This document shows, piece after piece, positions 1 through 13,157 of a stretch of 64,000 nt of DNA (position 1 is the stretch's first letter; each line of letters starts with the position of its first letter). Under the pieces are notes generated by a model. That model did no database searches. It was not told the DNA's origin and saw only the letters and a list, made by a program, of their open reading frames with translations. The translations under genes and the position numbers were made by a program. The DNA is from Lepidurus packardi. Lineage: Eukaryota; Arthropoda; Branchiopoda; Notostraca; Triopsidae. The stretch spans positions 7,936,001 to 8,000,000 of the forward strand of contig JAKZAN010000007.1 in the NCBI GenBank assembly GCA_023053545.1, in the 5' to 3' direction.

Positions 1-1656
1 GTAACGCGAGGCTGCGTTGGCGTATGGCAACTGCAAACAGGGAAGCTCATCGACCGATTGGCCGACTCAGCGTTGGGAGCTATTGTTACGCACGCGGTAA
101 TTACACGGGATGGCAAGTACATTGTTTCGGCCGAATCCGGTAACGTTTTAATATGGGAATGGGCAACCCGAAAGGTCGTGTTTAAAGCCATGCAGCCCTC
201 TGTGAAGCAAATTAAACTCATTGATACTGACGAAGTCATTGATAAAAAAGTTCGAGAACAACGATTTCTTGCTGCGTCAAGGTTAGGAACCACGGCTGAA
301 GGACGTGCTGTACTCGTCATGCGGTACATAGTTGACCCTTTCCTTAAGTTTCTTGTTTAATTTTTTTAAGTAAAATAATTAGAGAATTGCCAAGTGGAAT
401 AGCGGTCTACGAAGTAGAATGTCCTGTACGATCATTCCGTCCCGCTGTTTTTACAGGCGACGGTTTGCTGTTGGTAGTTGTGGGAGTGGAGCGTAACCGA
501 GATACGCTGTTTGTATTTCAAGCGGCTACTGGACTACTGGTTCACAAATTTTGCCCACGCCGGCAAGTTTCCAAGGAATGCTTAGCTCTAAAAGTATTGC
601 CCGGTAAAGCGGCCCACGTGGCCCTCATGGATCAAGACAAGGGTAAATTAAGTTATAGGGTTGTGGGCAGTAGCGTAACGAGGCTAAATGAAGTTAAGCT
701 CTACCCCCCTTTAAAAATACAAATAAAAAAACACACACACGAAAAATTGGAACGCAAGGATCATATTAACTTTTATGAAAATGGCGACCAGGGCACGTGC
801 CCTGGCTGTCCCACCCTCGTTACGCTACTGGTTGTCGGTCTGCTAAGCTAATCCTTTTATTGGCAGGAGTGGTTTTCGACGTACGGAGTAGGCGACATGT
901 GAGGACAATTCGCCGATGGACGGGACCGACCACCCAGGACGGGCGCTACGCATTGTATGCTCCTTCCCGTGGCGGTTTAGAATTAATTGAACTCAAGCAC
1001 GGTACTACAGTGTTTAGCCTCATTCCCCGCATTGCAGAAGGCATGTTTTCCAACATTGCGCTCTTTGACAATACCGACCAATATGTCATGTACTACCACA
1101 GTGGCCGACGGACTATAAGACTCTTCAGGTAACCCATCTCGTGACTAGTATCCCTCAGTTTTTAAGAAAATTATCTGGTAAAGAGTCCGCGATGGGGCTC
1201 AGTTGGCAGACTATCGGCTCCCGGCGGAATTAAGCTCCATCTCTAGCACCGATGATGGCCGCTCTCTCGTTATTGGAACAGTGGATGGCTGTTTAGCTGT
1301 GCTATGCATAGTTGATCCTTCTGTAAGTGAACCCACGGGTTACCTGATGAGCTTACCTTCAAGGCTTATGCTAAAAGTACGCGTAGCAAGAGAGAAAGAG
1401 AGAGACATAATAGATACGAGTAGATTAAACGTCGTTTTGCTTGTAGGGCACTGGTCATTCCAATTTGCAGCTGCTCAACGCTAGTGATCATCGCGGGGAA
1501 GGAACAGGGCATGGAAATCGACCACCTTTGTCGTTTCACACTGCAGCGACTGTTGCAGCTGCTTGGGCGCAAGCAAATGCGTTATCAAGACCAACGTCTG
1601 CTCGGATAGCAAGCAACAACACAGAGAAAAATTCTCAAACGTGCGCTATATCATAA
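1..1656 (+). CDS. 3' end of a WD-repeat (beta-propeller) protein, NWD1/NWD2-like; partial
   Basis: Only the C-terminal part lies in the window; the gene enters from the left. Five exons can be joined in frame: 1-323, 383-642, 867-1128, 1184-1376 and 1447-1656, with GT-AG introns of 55-224 bases and consistent phases, ending at a TAA at 1654-1656. The translation is a run of WD40-type blades: VWQLQTGKLIDRL, then GKYIVSAESGNVLIWEW, then SRRHVRTIRRWT, DGRYALYAPSRGGLELIEL, YHSGRRTIRLFR and DGRSLVIGTVDGCLAVL. This blade arrangement resembles the propeller of NACHT-and-WD-repeat proteins (NWD1/NWD2 type). The NACHT part would lie outside the window, so the family name is an inference. The tail after the propeller (from about 1447) is low complexity, rich in Ala, Asn and Ser. 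A GTAAGT at 1323 could be an alternative donor, but the reading frame stays coding beyond it (EPTGYLMSLPSR). Confidence 0.65.
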
Positions 1657-2576
1657 TTTCTTCCAGTAAACAAGAACTATAGTCAATAGTTGTTCCAAAA
1701 CTGTTACTTCTTTGTCCTGCTTTGGCTCACATGTCTGCCTCTGCTGAGCATCTCCAGTAATTCCCCCAACGTGATTGTTACAGGTCCTATGCTCTGAAGC
1801 TGCAAAACTAACCCAAGTGCAGGTTTAAATATATAGCGAGCTTTTCTAGATTTCGCCATAAACTTGCTCTAATACAGACTTATCTACAGAATGCAGAGCG
1901 ACCATTCTTGGGTCTTACGGCCTTGGGTCGTACTGACAGAGTTCTTGGTTGGCTTAGTATAGTACACATATTGCGTCGGAGACTCAACACCTTGGCTCTT
2001 TCTGTCTCTAAACCTGCATCCCAAAATGGAACTCGTTAATGGCACCACAAGCTGAGCAATGAGCAATGTCATGACTATTGGTCAGTGCCTTAAATGTAAA
2101 TTTAAGTGTAATTAAGAATGACAATAAGTCACACTGAGAACTGGCAGTATAGAACATTTGGATTAACGCGGAATGTATTTGGCAAAAAATAAGAAGTAGT
2201 TTCCGTACAGGTTAATGCAAAGGTTGCGTCTTTCAAAAAGCAAACGGCCTAGCACAGACGGTAGCTTTTTGTCATCATTTTTACACATTCATAGAGAACA
2301 AGATTGGGTAATTTTCACTTTTAAAAAATTCACGTATACAATGGAATGGTCTACACGAAATGTTTTCCAATGCCCAACAATCGCATAGGCTGCACTAGAC
2401 TGGAAAATCACATCATACAAGAATGTATGCCGTTATATTATCTATCAGGGATATGCCACGGCTTTACAGGTTTCGATCAAGAACGGAAAAACCCACTTCT
2501 CAATATAACACGCGGGATAAAACAGGGTGCAAATGTAGTTTCGAAGTTGGGTTGGGCCATGGTCTTGGGGATGATC
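1657..2576. other. Intergenic stretch between the WD-repeat gene and otp
   Basis: Convergent intergenic region holding the 3' ends of both flanking genes. The reading frames here are short, without splice-compatible neighbours or family similarity. I see no RNA gene or repeat. Confidence 0.5.
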
Positions 2577-5083
2577 TTACATGGCAGATGCATTAGGCAA
2601 CTTGGTCAGAGACAAAGCTTTCTCTTCGTAATGATAATAATTTGCCAAGCCGTTGTCTTCGCCATATCTATTGTTAATCCCTCGATTGCTGTTATCGGCC
2701 TGACGATGAGGCATACGATTCGAAAGACAGTCGAAAGTATTCATATTGAGACCACCGGAACTCAACAAGGACTCGTACCCCAAGTTGAAAGCGGCCAGAT
2801 TACCCCGGATGGTATCCGTTGATTGGCTCGAATCATGTACGGAATTGCCCAGACTGGAAGCGACGGTGGTAGGCGAGTTGGTCTGCAAACGGCCTGGGAG
2901 CGTATTGAGACAACTAAGTGCGTTATTCAAACTCGTGGCAGATCTAGCGCCTATCATAGTTACAGACTTTGTAAGTTTGATACTACAAAACTACTTTGCT
3001 CAAACATTGAAAACATAATTTTCGGTAGATTCCAAACAAGAAAACATTCAAAGAAAGAGAATATTCCAAGCAAGACAATACTTAAATGTACGTACCCAAG
3101 CCACTAATGTTGTAGGATTGGTAGCTATTGGGTGCCATGCCGTTATTGCCTTGGTGCAACGGACTAAGTTGATTGAGGTGAGTCAAAGATTGACCGAAAC
3201 TAGACATGCACATTGACGGCTGGTTCGACTGTCCCAAACCTGGGATTTAAAAAAAGGGAAGAAAATTTAACATTAATACTAAATCTCACACGCGGATCTA
3301 ACTTCTGGACTTACCTGAAGGAAGACCCCATCTTGCTGAATCATGGTTACCGAAGAGCGACGCAGTTCCAAAGGGTTCCACACCTCCAAAGGGTGGTAAG
3401 GTGTGCGAAGGAACTAGACCACCGGGAGATCGAAACACGTTGGAAGTCTTTTTGCGTTTCTTCCATTTGGCGCGTCGATTCTGGAACCATACCTGCACAA
3501 AATCACAGAGCCAGTTATAAAACTTGCATTTTACGTTGAATCACGCTGCTTTATGGGATCCTATTCCACTACGATTTCCCCCACCTTCAACCGATCTTTT
3601 TTTTTCGACAGCTTTTACCGCACCAAGTCTGAAAAGGTGCCACATTCTTGTCGAGCTGACGAAAGTCACACACAGGTTACATTCGGGCCCTCACAAACTT
3701 GGTTGACACCCACGTTGTCTATTATCCAAAGACTTTATACTCTCCCCGGGAGTTATTTGCATAAAAGAAAAGGTGGCAAAAGTCTTCCAAACAAACAATC
3801 CCAGCAAATGGCAGTTATACAAAGCGGACAGATGAAGGCCAAAAGCCATATAGGTAGGGTGCCCGGGTATAGTGAGGAAAACCTGGACCCTTCTTTACTA
3901 TCCTCCCCGTCAAATCCCCATAATGTTACAACTACTACTAACTTGCAATATAGTAAAATAAGCCAACATGCTTGTTATTACACGAGGCTAACATGGGGGT
4001 TAGCACTGAATGGTGATTTTATTCATAAGCTGTAGGGTAGAAGGGTATGGGACACCGTCCTTTGGACTTCTGGACACCCCTTTAGACTTTGAAAATGTAG
4101 TGCTCTTCAGGGTATCGTCTCGGTTTCACCCCTGATCTTGTAGTTCCACATCTAGCTATTTACAGGTTGTTCTAGTTCTACAGCTACCTGCTTTTCTTAT
4201 TACTTCTCACTACTTTTGTTGTCAACTACAAGTAAAGTCTAACTGCAAAATAATTAATTAAAAAATTGAGAGCTTCGGTGTACTAGTGCGTTTTGTTTCG
4301 TCTTTAAACCCTCTCCCATCAGTAGTTCTATGCACTAGCTACTCTAGCTAGGGGTTCTCAATTATTCGTATAATGCGAGGTCGAATAGCAAGGATAATAC
4401 AGTAACAAAGGGGTCGGGTCACGTGACGAGGAGGACTTGCGGTAGTCTTAGCTCCGATCCCCCCTCGGTTCATTTACTGCCTTATTTGCTCCGTAATACC
4501 TCTCCGTCTGGCCATTACAACCCCCTGGATTTAGGTCTTAGGCCTAATTTATGACGTGATGAAATCCGCGAAGTAATCAATAGAAAACAAACACTTGATG
4601 AAACGCCCTTTTAGATGCATGCGGTCCCAACCAAAGATTTTTCCACTTTACTAACAAGATTACCACCACAACAAGAAAAGATTGTCTCCTTTGTAGAGCG
4701 TCTTTTTACCTGAACACGGGATTCGGTCAGCCCGATCCGCATTGCAATCTCTTCTCGCATAAAGATGTCCGGGTAGTGCGTTTTCGTAAAACTGCGTTCT
4801 AACTCACTCAGCTGAGCGGGCGTAAAACGAGTGCGGTGACGTTTCTGCTTCCCGGTTTTGTCGTTGGAATCCGAATTTTCGGTCAGGTTGTTGTTGAGAT
4901 TCAATGCCATGGGAGTATTATTACTGGTGGAGTATACGGAATTGGTTGGCATCATAGTGCCATTGCTGTGCGGGCCCATGGACAAGTTGGCGACGGAATT
5001 GTTTGTAGAGTCATCTGCTTTGCAAATTGGGGAGTAATGCAACTTGGACGACGCGTCACACTGATGGCGTAGATCTTTGGAAC
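2577..5083 (-). CDS. otp: Homeobox transcription factor Orthopedia (paired-like); 5' exon not found
   Basis: Four exons on the minus strand, in transcription order: 5083-4710, 3492-3315, 3239-3096 and about 2952-2577. The first three joins are in phase. The paired-like homeodomain is split after SRVQ: the first exon ends [18 protein letters not shown]...[11 protein letters not shown] and the next begins [20 protein letters not shown]. That split position and the tail after helix 3 ([11 protein letters not shown]) are typical of Otp. Helix 3 carries Gln at the paired-class position 50 (VWFQNRR). The third exon encodes a Ser/Gln-rich stretch ending [14 protein letters not shown]. The fourth is Ser/Asn-rich; [14 protein letters not shown] could be a badly decayed OAR motif, but no clean OAR motif is visible and the exact 3' end is uncertain. 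The 5083 exon starts with an acceptor, so an upstream start exon must lie further right. Otp controls neuroendocrine neuron identity in animals. Confidence 0.88.
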
Positions 5084-5192
5084 CTGTACGCGACAAAAAA
5101 TTACAGGGATTTAATTTCACTTTCAGCAACAAATTATGATTGACATGTACTAACTTTGAGGACCCCTGGCTGGCTAGCTTAATCATTCCCAT

Positions 5193-8100
5193 GCATGAGG
5201 GGTAGTCCGGATTTAGAAAAGTTTGCCCAGTTGCAGATTACCGTTCTTGAAAGTTAGAAGGGTCGTTTTAGAAAGCGCGAATACAGAAATCCCAACGGAA
5301 AAATCGTCCCTCTTCTAATGAATCCTTAATGCCGTCCCCTTCACCCCCACCCGAGAAAGGTTTAAAATGAAAGGCTAACATGAGAAACTTGAGAGCTCGC
5401 GAGTCTCTACAAGTATTTTTTTTTTAGGAGGGAAAGGTTCAAACTGCTATAAGGTTAACATTGGCCAATCTTGGGCGAAAGCATATAACCAAGGGACTGC
5501 AACAGTAAAGAGGAAGGCCAACGATTTTTTCTAAGAAAAGGGGTATGTGAAACTGGTGTAATTTAATCCTCCTACGCATCTCATGTAGGCTACGCCAAAA
5601 TTTCAACGCAAAAAGGACGCGGAATTTGGAAGACGGAAACATTGCAACACTTTGTAAAAACGCGAAAGCTTATATCTTACCGGTAGAATGTCCCGCTAAA
5701 TGAACCAACATCCTCGTTCGCAATTCGGATGCGTTTCACCCAGTTATCTTAACCACTGGTCGTCGAAAGGGAAATAACTTCCAATTCGCATGAATTTAGC
5801 AATAGTAGTCCACTTTTTTACACTTCTTACGCGTTTCCTTGGAGCACGTGTACGGAAAAGCTCGATAACCAGAAACGGCACTTAAACTTATCAATTAAGA
5901 TTTGATCAAATTAGTCTCAGATGACCCGCGCACGGTCCCACACACACACCTTCATGATCCAATTGGCTTCTGTCAACTAAGAGTTAATTTTCTGTTTAAA
6001 AGGTCACAAGGGTGGCCAAGGCAGGTTACACAGGGACGTCTAACCTGCTGCACTCCCGTCACAGTTGTCTTTGCGCAGCTGGTCTACCTTGCCTAATTGA
6101 CGCGGGAAAAGGCAGACACTACTCTGCCCTCGGCTTCACCACGCCTACTGGGCGGTTGATCCCTAGCTGCTGCCCAGTCGCCTTCGAGGCCAACAACTTA
6201 CGCGCCCAATGCCATTACAACTTAATGGGCATGTGTGGAAGCTGACCGCCACGTTCTACAATTTTTTTCCTCTCTGATCTTTTAATGTTATACTTGCCTG
6301 GAGAATTTGTTTCTGAAGTTTCGCCGGGCCCCTTTTTAAAAATATTTTATTGTTCGAGCAAAATTTACCTTTCGTTGTACAGGGTGGCTGTTTTTTTGCA
6401 ACCCCAGATGCACGGGTACAGATTTGAAGCAAGCTGTTTTCTATTTTTGGCCAGCATGATTATTGAGGGAGTTCTGAGTTGCAGCTTCATGTCAATGCTA
6501 TTGTTTCCCAACGCCTCAGAGGGTGACAAGTGTGTGTCAAGTGCTGGGCTTTGCGGTTGGACAAAGCTGCGGTGCCTTTTGAACTGGACAGCATGTGTCC
6601 TCCGGACAGCTCTAGAGGGATTCATGAGGTAAAGCCATGCCTGAATGTATTTTTTGGTATCTTTTTCACTTCCGCGTTTCTTTGAGGAAATTGGGAAGAA
6701 ATTAGCCAAAATCTCTAAAGAATTCCGCGGCAACAACTCCCAACTGAATGTGTGGACTACGTTTAACTTGACCTTGTTGCGTTTGCCTTCCCACGATGGT
6801 GCTAGCATCCATTTTTGTACCAAGAGTAAATAAAATCACTTAAAGTAGCACGTTTCTACGCTTGGTTTGTAGGACCAACGAATATTTACTTGGGCTACAA
6901 ATGGACTTTCTTTTCTGGTCCCGAGGAAACTAAATGTACTGATAAAGAGAGAGGAAACAGTTTTTCCTTCGCTCTCTTAACCCCAACATTTTCCTTGTGT
7001 TGCTCAGCAACCTTCATATGATGAGACTTGAGCGTTAGTGATTCGACTTATGTCGGACGGAGCAAGCCAGCCAGCCAGGTATTCCCTCCTTAATTGAGTT
7101 TTATTGGCTTACTGTTATTGAACCTGTACAGCAAACAATCCAGAGCACGGGGGCCCTTTCTGCTTTCATTTCGAGGCTCGTATCTGGCTGGTGAAGCTGG
7201 GGCCTCCCCAACAATCTTGTCAACGTAAATTCTTCAACCTAGGAGCCCAGGACCGCTTCATCAAGTGGCGAACCTGAACTTGAGTAAAATTAGTGGGCAA
7301 TCTATGCGACTTTCATCCGTAATTGGCTTCTACATGTCTCTAGGTATGGTTTTTGCGTGGGGGTGGGGGGAAGCTGGAGACATGTTCCTCTAGTTGACAC
7401 GTGTTGCATTCAATGTCAGATTTTAGGGGCCATGGAATTGACACTCTTTCGTTAACCCCTACCCAGGGGGTGTGAGTCTCCGAAAAAAAGGAAATGGCAC
7501 GGTTTTAGATAAAGAGGAGGAAGTAGAAGGACGCCACCACCCGCCCAAAACGGGGGAGCTTACATTATAGCCGAGTCGCCCTCCAAATCACTGTTGACGA
7601 CAGTTTCATTAAATCCTAGGCTCCCTGGTCCCCTCAGACCCCAACCCACCATCTTGGGGTGTGTTATAGCAGCACTATTACCTCTTCCAGGGCTACAGAA
7701 AGAGCAAACTGCAATGCGTCATTCCAAGCCTTTCCTAGGAAAGGAAAACTATATGCAGGTGAAGAAAAGGCGAAAGACAAGGGATACCAACTTGGGACAA
7801 TTAGTCAACAAAGGAAAGCCTGGGAACCATGTGGCAAGACCAGTCACATTGCTACTTTTTATGGTTTGGGCGAAAGAGCCCAAAAACCTTTGGGGATTTT
7901 GATGGCCCATACGACTCGTTGTGAACTCGGTGTGTGTGCACACGTGTTTATAGTTTATAGTCAGACTGGAAAACGGAGTTGCCCTTTACTTGTCCGGATT
8001 GACCCGAGTCAAAAACTTTAGCGTTGTCAAGGTCCAGATTTTTCGACCGGGTTTTGACCTCTTGGTGTATAGGTCCAAAAAGAATATTTACCCTGGCACC

Positions 8101-10430
8101 CTCCACCGTATCCCAATCCCATCCTTTCTCTGCTGTCTTATTTATCCCTCAGAGTAAAGCTCCCCCACAGCCTCTGCCTCTGTTTGGTCTTTTTCTTTAC
8201 GGGTTCTTGGCTGCCGGACGATTGTGGAAGGGAACCGGACTCGAGGCATTGTAGGAGGATGGAAGAATCCTGGTCATCTATTGCCCAGGCTTAGGTTGTC
8301 AGCGAGGAATAGACCCTGTCTAGCAACACGAGGCTAATAGAGTGCTTTGCTGACCAAATAGCTTTCCACAACTTATGGTGACAACCCTATATAGCTTTTT
8401 TTCGCCAGAAGTAGACACAAAATGGTGTGTATGTGTGGAAGCAACGAAAGGAAGAGCCAACAGGCCGAAGCATCCGCCGAGCGATATGGAGCCCAGCGAA
8501 AACGCATGACAAAATTTGTACTCCGTGTAATCCAACTGTATTGCCTCGGACCCGCGTCAGGGGTTTGGGAACCCACACAATACCCAACTAAGTAACGTCG
8601 CGAAGCGCGAGCCTTCATGCGAACCGAATTATAGCTCGCCAAGGAAGGAAGAGAGGCAAGTGAAAAAGAATATTGAAAGATCCACTAGTTTAACACGTTT
8701 TGCCACTCGGAATCCGACGTCTCCTGGGATTGCGTTCGATGTTCCCGACCTCAGCGTGTTACGTCAAGGGATTACGAGCTCAATGGCAACGAGAGAAAGG
8801 GATAATTTAAAAAAAGAAAAAAGGCAAATGCCTAAGACGAACGCCATATGTTTTCATTCCGAAGTCGCAACAAAAATGTTCGATATAGTTCCAAAAATAA
8901 AAGGAGCTAATACTTTTGGTCACAACTTGTTTAGGACATGCGTTTGTATGTGACGGAAACTTCAGCTGGCTTTACGGCGGTATGTATTTTGCGTGGAAAA
9001 TGTGAACAAACTGTGCAGCAATAGTCGATGGGATCTTGAGCGAACGTATGCAGCACAGTGGCCATCGTATACGTTTCCCATCGGATTCGACGGCGATGGA
9101 TGGCATTTCCCTTGGGTATGCATAACATGGCTCGCCCATTAGACAATGCATGGCTAATAGAAACCTATGATCTGGAAATCTTTTTATATTTCCTTGTACA
9201 AAACATATCCTTGGAGATATGTCTCGAGGAAAAGGCTTTCTACTTTTCCTTAAGTTTGAAACTATTCTTTTCTACTTTCTTTGTTTTCTGTTTCTTTCTG
9301 GAAATGGATTTTAACCCAAGTCATTATCAGGCAGAGCTTTTACTGCTCGACGCCTATTCCTGCATAACGTTTCAACAGGTCTACATTATTTAGAGAATGT
9401 GAGCGAAAGAAATTATAGGATGGCAATAAGTGAGCACTTGGGCTTGATGAGGCACGCTTTTAAACTTTCGGCATGGGGATAATGTGTGCAAAAGTATAGA
9501 CGCTGAATACAGGAAGTTAATCATCGGAAAGGAAGTGGGGGATTATAAGTCATGAAACGCAGATAGGCGAATAATCGATCGTCATTAAACAAGGCTGTGG
9601 GTTACATAGGTAGGAGCTGATTAATGATGCTAGGCACGTGGCCTGTTACCACTCCATCCGGAAGCGGTTTTTGACGGCCAGCCCCGTTTACATAAATGGA
9701 TGACAACAAAGATCAAAACTGGGGCGTGGTGCCGGTTATTTCTGGGGAGCTCTAATAAGTGATGCAGCAGAGAACCCGAGGACCTCACCTATACCGCCTC
9801 CTTCATTTCACGTTGTCATTCAGAAGCCATTAGGGAACTACGTCAACGTACACACGGTCTCTACATATTTTTCACTCCTAATAAACACCCGAGTCTGCAA
9901 AACCTCGTATCGGATCAATCCAACTTACAAGCGTTTTACGCATATTCCTCTTCTTCTCCACCTGGAGCTTGCATTTTATACAAAGGGCTGCGTCATTGAC
10001 ACATACTACGGGTGCGAGTTTCTAACCTTAAACTTACGAAAAAAACTTAAATGCAAAAGAAACTCTCCGCTGCTTAAGCTAACAAGTGCCTATGTCTTTG
10101 TTCTGTTTTGTTCAAATCGACTCGCGAATACAAAAGGCTCTCTTTTAAAACCTTTGAAACCCTAGAAAACGCGTTCGCTTCGACCCTTTCACTCCGGACA
10201 CGGAATCCCATGACTCAAGCAGAGGACAACAAAAAGTGGCATGACATCGGATATTTTTGGGGTCGCCTGCAACTCGCGTTTGGCCGAACAAGAACGATTC
10301 ATGCCAAATCTAGATTCGGCAAGTCAGAGCTGGAGAACCTTGCAAACTATTTCGCAAACGCAGGTAGCGGTGGCAGTTCGGTCGCAGTTGTGTCGTTGAT
10401 CGTGGCACGAACTACCCAGTAGAAACTTTG
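5193..10430. other. Non-coding/intergenic stretch between otp and exu
   Basis: About 5.2 kb with no recognisable coding exon on either strand. It may include the missing first otp exon, otp regulatory DNA and the exu promoter. Open frames here (for example 6365-6823 minus, 8660-8953 plus and 10108-10422 plus) show no domain, no splice-supported continuation and no family resemblance. I see no tRNA, rRNA or clear transposon ends. Confidence 0.5.
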
Positions 10431-10508
10431 GCTGAACCTTGTGTGTGACGTGGTGGCTGATTTGTGCGAAACTGCGTCTTTTGCCTAGAAAGCTGTATCA
10501 AACACAAG

Positions 10509-10660
10509 TAAGTCAATCTTGTTTAGTAAAGCGTGTGTATGCAACGTAGAGGTTGGTTCGTGCATTGTCTAAGGGTAAGAAAGAAAGAAAATGCATTTGG
10601 CATGGATTATTGGTCATTGTTGTTCGCCGGTGACTCATAATTTTCATCGTGTATTTACAG
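10509..10660 (+). other. Probable 5' UTR intron of exu
   Basis: A strong donor (CAAG|GTAAGTC form, around 10508) and a pyrimidine-poor but valid acceptor (ATTTACAG, ending at 10660) frame this segment immediately before the ATG-containing exon. It implies a transcribed leader upstream of about 10508. Confidence 0.45.
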
Positions 10661-10669
10661 CCTTCCAAC

Positions 10670-11941
10670 ATGGCCAATGGCATTGATGGCACTACTGACA
10701 CGGAGAAAATTCCAGACGGCAATTACCTTATGGTCACTTGGGACGCAAGCACGACTGGAAGGAGGCTAATTGATGAGCTGGTTCATTTGGGAGCTTACGC
10801 GCCTGGATTGAAACCCTTTTCCGAATACATTATGCCTTACAGCAACCTTTCTTTGAGCTCCTCCCGCATGTATAACCTCCGTGTTATCGATAATGGACGC
10901 TATCGCTATTTGAAGGACACGAGCAAAAACAAGCTCATCAAATCCAAAAGCGAGGTGACGGCCTTGCAGGAATTTCTCGAGTGGTTGGATCAAGCCAAGA
11001 ATTCCAAACCAGATTGGTATATAGCCTATCTCAATTAGTATCCTTCTATTTCTGCCGTTGTATGCCCTTTTTTGGCTCTTTTTTTAACTTTATATAGTGA
11101 TGCTGTCGTGTTGGTTTACCACGAACATAAGGATGTACACGTTTTGATGCTCGTTCAAGCCCTACAGCGCTACAAGTTGTTGGATCAGTTTTGTTCGACT
11201 GTCAAGGGCTTTGCCAATTCCTACCCTGTAGTGGAGCACCTCAATGTCAAGTCGGGAAAGCCCAACTCGCTGCGAGGACTCGTGGCCACCTACCTGAGCA
11301 AAGATCAGGATTATCCCATGGAAGGAGCCGATGCGAGAGCCCAAGCTCTCTACACCATTCTGCTGCAGCTATATCAAGAACATCACAAAAGCGAGGTACC
11401 TGTAGTAACGGAGATACCTTTCAGTTTTGTCCAGGACGAAAGCTTCCACGTCTCCCATGCCGTTGACGAGTTGGAGGAAGTCAAACTGGAACTGGAAAAA
11501 GAGTCCCATTTCCGCCCTGTATTTTTGGACATGTTCCGCGAAGGATTTCGTCAACGTAGGCGCGCAGGTAAACCTTCGGAAGGAATTAAATTTGTATGAT
11601 AAAAAATATTTTTTTTATTTTCGTAAGGTGTTTTGCGACGTTTGCTGGTAGATGCTGGTTTGGATTACGAATCCATTTGCGCCTCGTACAAGGATGGAGG
11701 CAAGGATACCGTAGCTGATGTGCTCAAAGACAAGATTGCCAAGCATGAAAAAGACGTCCAGGAATTGATTGACCTTTTCTCGCAGCATTTTGAAGATCCG
11801 AAACCAGCACGCGTTGGAAGGGGAATTAATGGTAACCGCCGTGGACCTCGTACCAAGTCTTTATGCGACGAAAAGGCTCTGAAAGAAGCGGCCCTTGTGG
11901 AGGTAATTGTACCAGAAAAGGCGGCCGAGGCTCCTCAGTAG
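10670..11941 (+). CDS. exu: Maternal protein Exuperantia
   Basis: Three exons, 10670-11016, 11098-11567 and 11628-11941, join in phase into about 376 residues. The start ATG at 10670 lies nine bases inside an exon whose acceptor ends at 10660. Characteristic Exu segments are present: TTGRRLIDELVHLGAYAP, EYIMPYSNLS, NKLIKSKSEVTALQEFLEWL, VLVYHEHKDVH, FCSTVKGFANSYP and FRPVFLDMF. Drosophila Exu is a pseudo-exonuclease (DEDDh fold) joined to a SAM-like domain and is needed for bicoid mRNA localisation. Here too the first catalytic motif is degraded: WDASTTGRR has Ser where active DEDDh enzymes have the metal-binding Glu (DxE). The protein is shorter than the roughly 530-residue fly protein, because the low-complexity linker and the long basic tail are reduced. 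A short Arg/Gly-rich patch (GRGINGNRRGPRTKS) precedes the C terminus. The gene is convergent with CIAO2A. Confidence 0.92.
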
Positions 11942-12377
11942 AAAGATTAAGTTACAAAAAAAATAAGAAGAGAAATATTTAACAAGGAAAGCCTAGAAGG
12001 CAATGTTAGGGACTGTTTTTCAACATCATTGGATTCTTTCCTTAATTCATGTGATTGTGTGCTTTTGTTGAGTAAACGATAGAAATGTATGTGATAAAGG
12101 CGTGCCTTATAGCCAACGGTTGAGTAATATTTTGTTTTGTTACGCTTTTCAATGATTCCGCGGAAAAGGCTAGTCGCTAGAAGTTTTGTTTTTTCTTTGT
12201 TGCTGTTCGATCTCGTGATGTTGAAATACTCGAGGAGCCAAATCTTTGTGATAAGTCGAAAGATGATTCATACAGTGTGGGGTACATATGTTTAGTGTGT
12301 ACGTTTCGGATAAGGACCTTTTGTAAACCCAGCGCTCATTATAGCATCTATAAAAATGTATTGTTTTTTGTCTTTTT

Positions 12378-13157
12378 CTACTGTCCCTCTTTCAGACAAC
12401 TCTCCACCATTTCGTACAAGTTGGGGTTTTCCAAAGCAGCTGTTACACGTTCCTTGTCGTTAATTTGCTTGTTGACTAAAACCAAAAGTCTTAACATTCA
12501 ATTACTCAACAAAGAGACAAAGAGCTTACCGTCTTCTTCGGTGACATGCGACCCTTCAGCCACGACAATGTCCAGTTTAAATCGTTCCAGGACGTGTCGC
12601 TGGACTTGAATTCGTAGACAGAGCCCAATTAAACTCGCCAAGGAACAATGAGGAATTGTTGGATTGAATTCGATACGAATGTAGTACCCTTCACCGTCTT
12701 CCAAGGGTTTAACCTGATCGTGCACATTATTGCAAAAGTAGAAGTAAACTTCAAACGTATACTTTGACCGAGTCTTCTGTTAGAACTTTCAATTCTTCTA
12801 GAGTAGCGGGACGTTCTGGATCTTTTATAGATCGAAGCTCATCTAAAAATATATATTTGAAAATTCGTTTTAAATAGAAATGAGCATTACAGAGGTACAC
12901 AATTTACCGTAAATTGATTCTTTTATTTGCTGACATGTAATGTCAGGATTTGTTTCCGAAACGCCCCAGGATTTTGAATCTTTCCAACAGGGTAAGGACG
13001 TCATCAATGTTGTCGAGTTCGACAACGTTGACGATGATGACTTGACAGATGCTAGCTCTGTTCTGCTTATTGGCTCATCTTTGTTCTGCGCAACATTATC
13101 CACCACCACTGGATTCTGGGGAGGGTTCGATTTTCGTTTGAAAAACGAAAGTAACAT
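12378..13157 (-). CDS. CIAO2A: MIP18-family cytosolic Fe-S assembly protein CIAO2A (FAM96A, galla-1)
   Basis: Four exons on the minus strand, in transcription order 13157-12908, 12842-12763, 12713-12530 and 12475-12378, total 612 bases, giving 203 residues. The MIP18/DUF59 core is clear: [36 protein letters not shown], then [10 protein letters not shown] and [20 protein letters not shown], ending [11 protein letters not shown]. The Cys of PHCS is the conserved reactive or metal-binding residue of the family. The pattern CLRIQVQR plus EGSHVTEED is closer to CIAO2A than to CIAO2B (PHCSMATLIGLSIKVKL). CIAO2A acts in the cytosolic iron-sulfur targeting machinery with CIAO1. The first exon adds about 60 low-complexity Ser/Thr/Asp residues before the domain. 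The ATG at 13157 is the first in frame. It is head to head with NOL6, the two start codons separated by 223 bases. Confidence 0.92.

Noticed and set aside
2346-2822. 158-residue plus-strand frame
   Set aside because: Overlaps the minus-strand otp 3' exon; a shadow frame.
6365-6823. 152-residue open frame on the minus strand
   Set aside because: No recognisable domain, overlapping frames on the other strand of similar length, no splice-linked neighbours; consistent with chance.
10108-10422. 104-residue open frame upstream of exu
   Set aside because: No family similarity, no consensus start context or polyadenylation signal; it may be part of the exu leader but there is no support as a gene.
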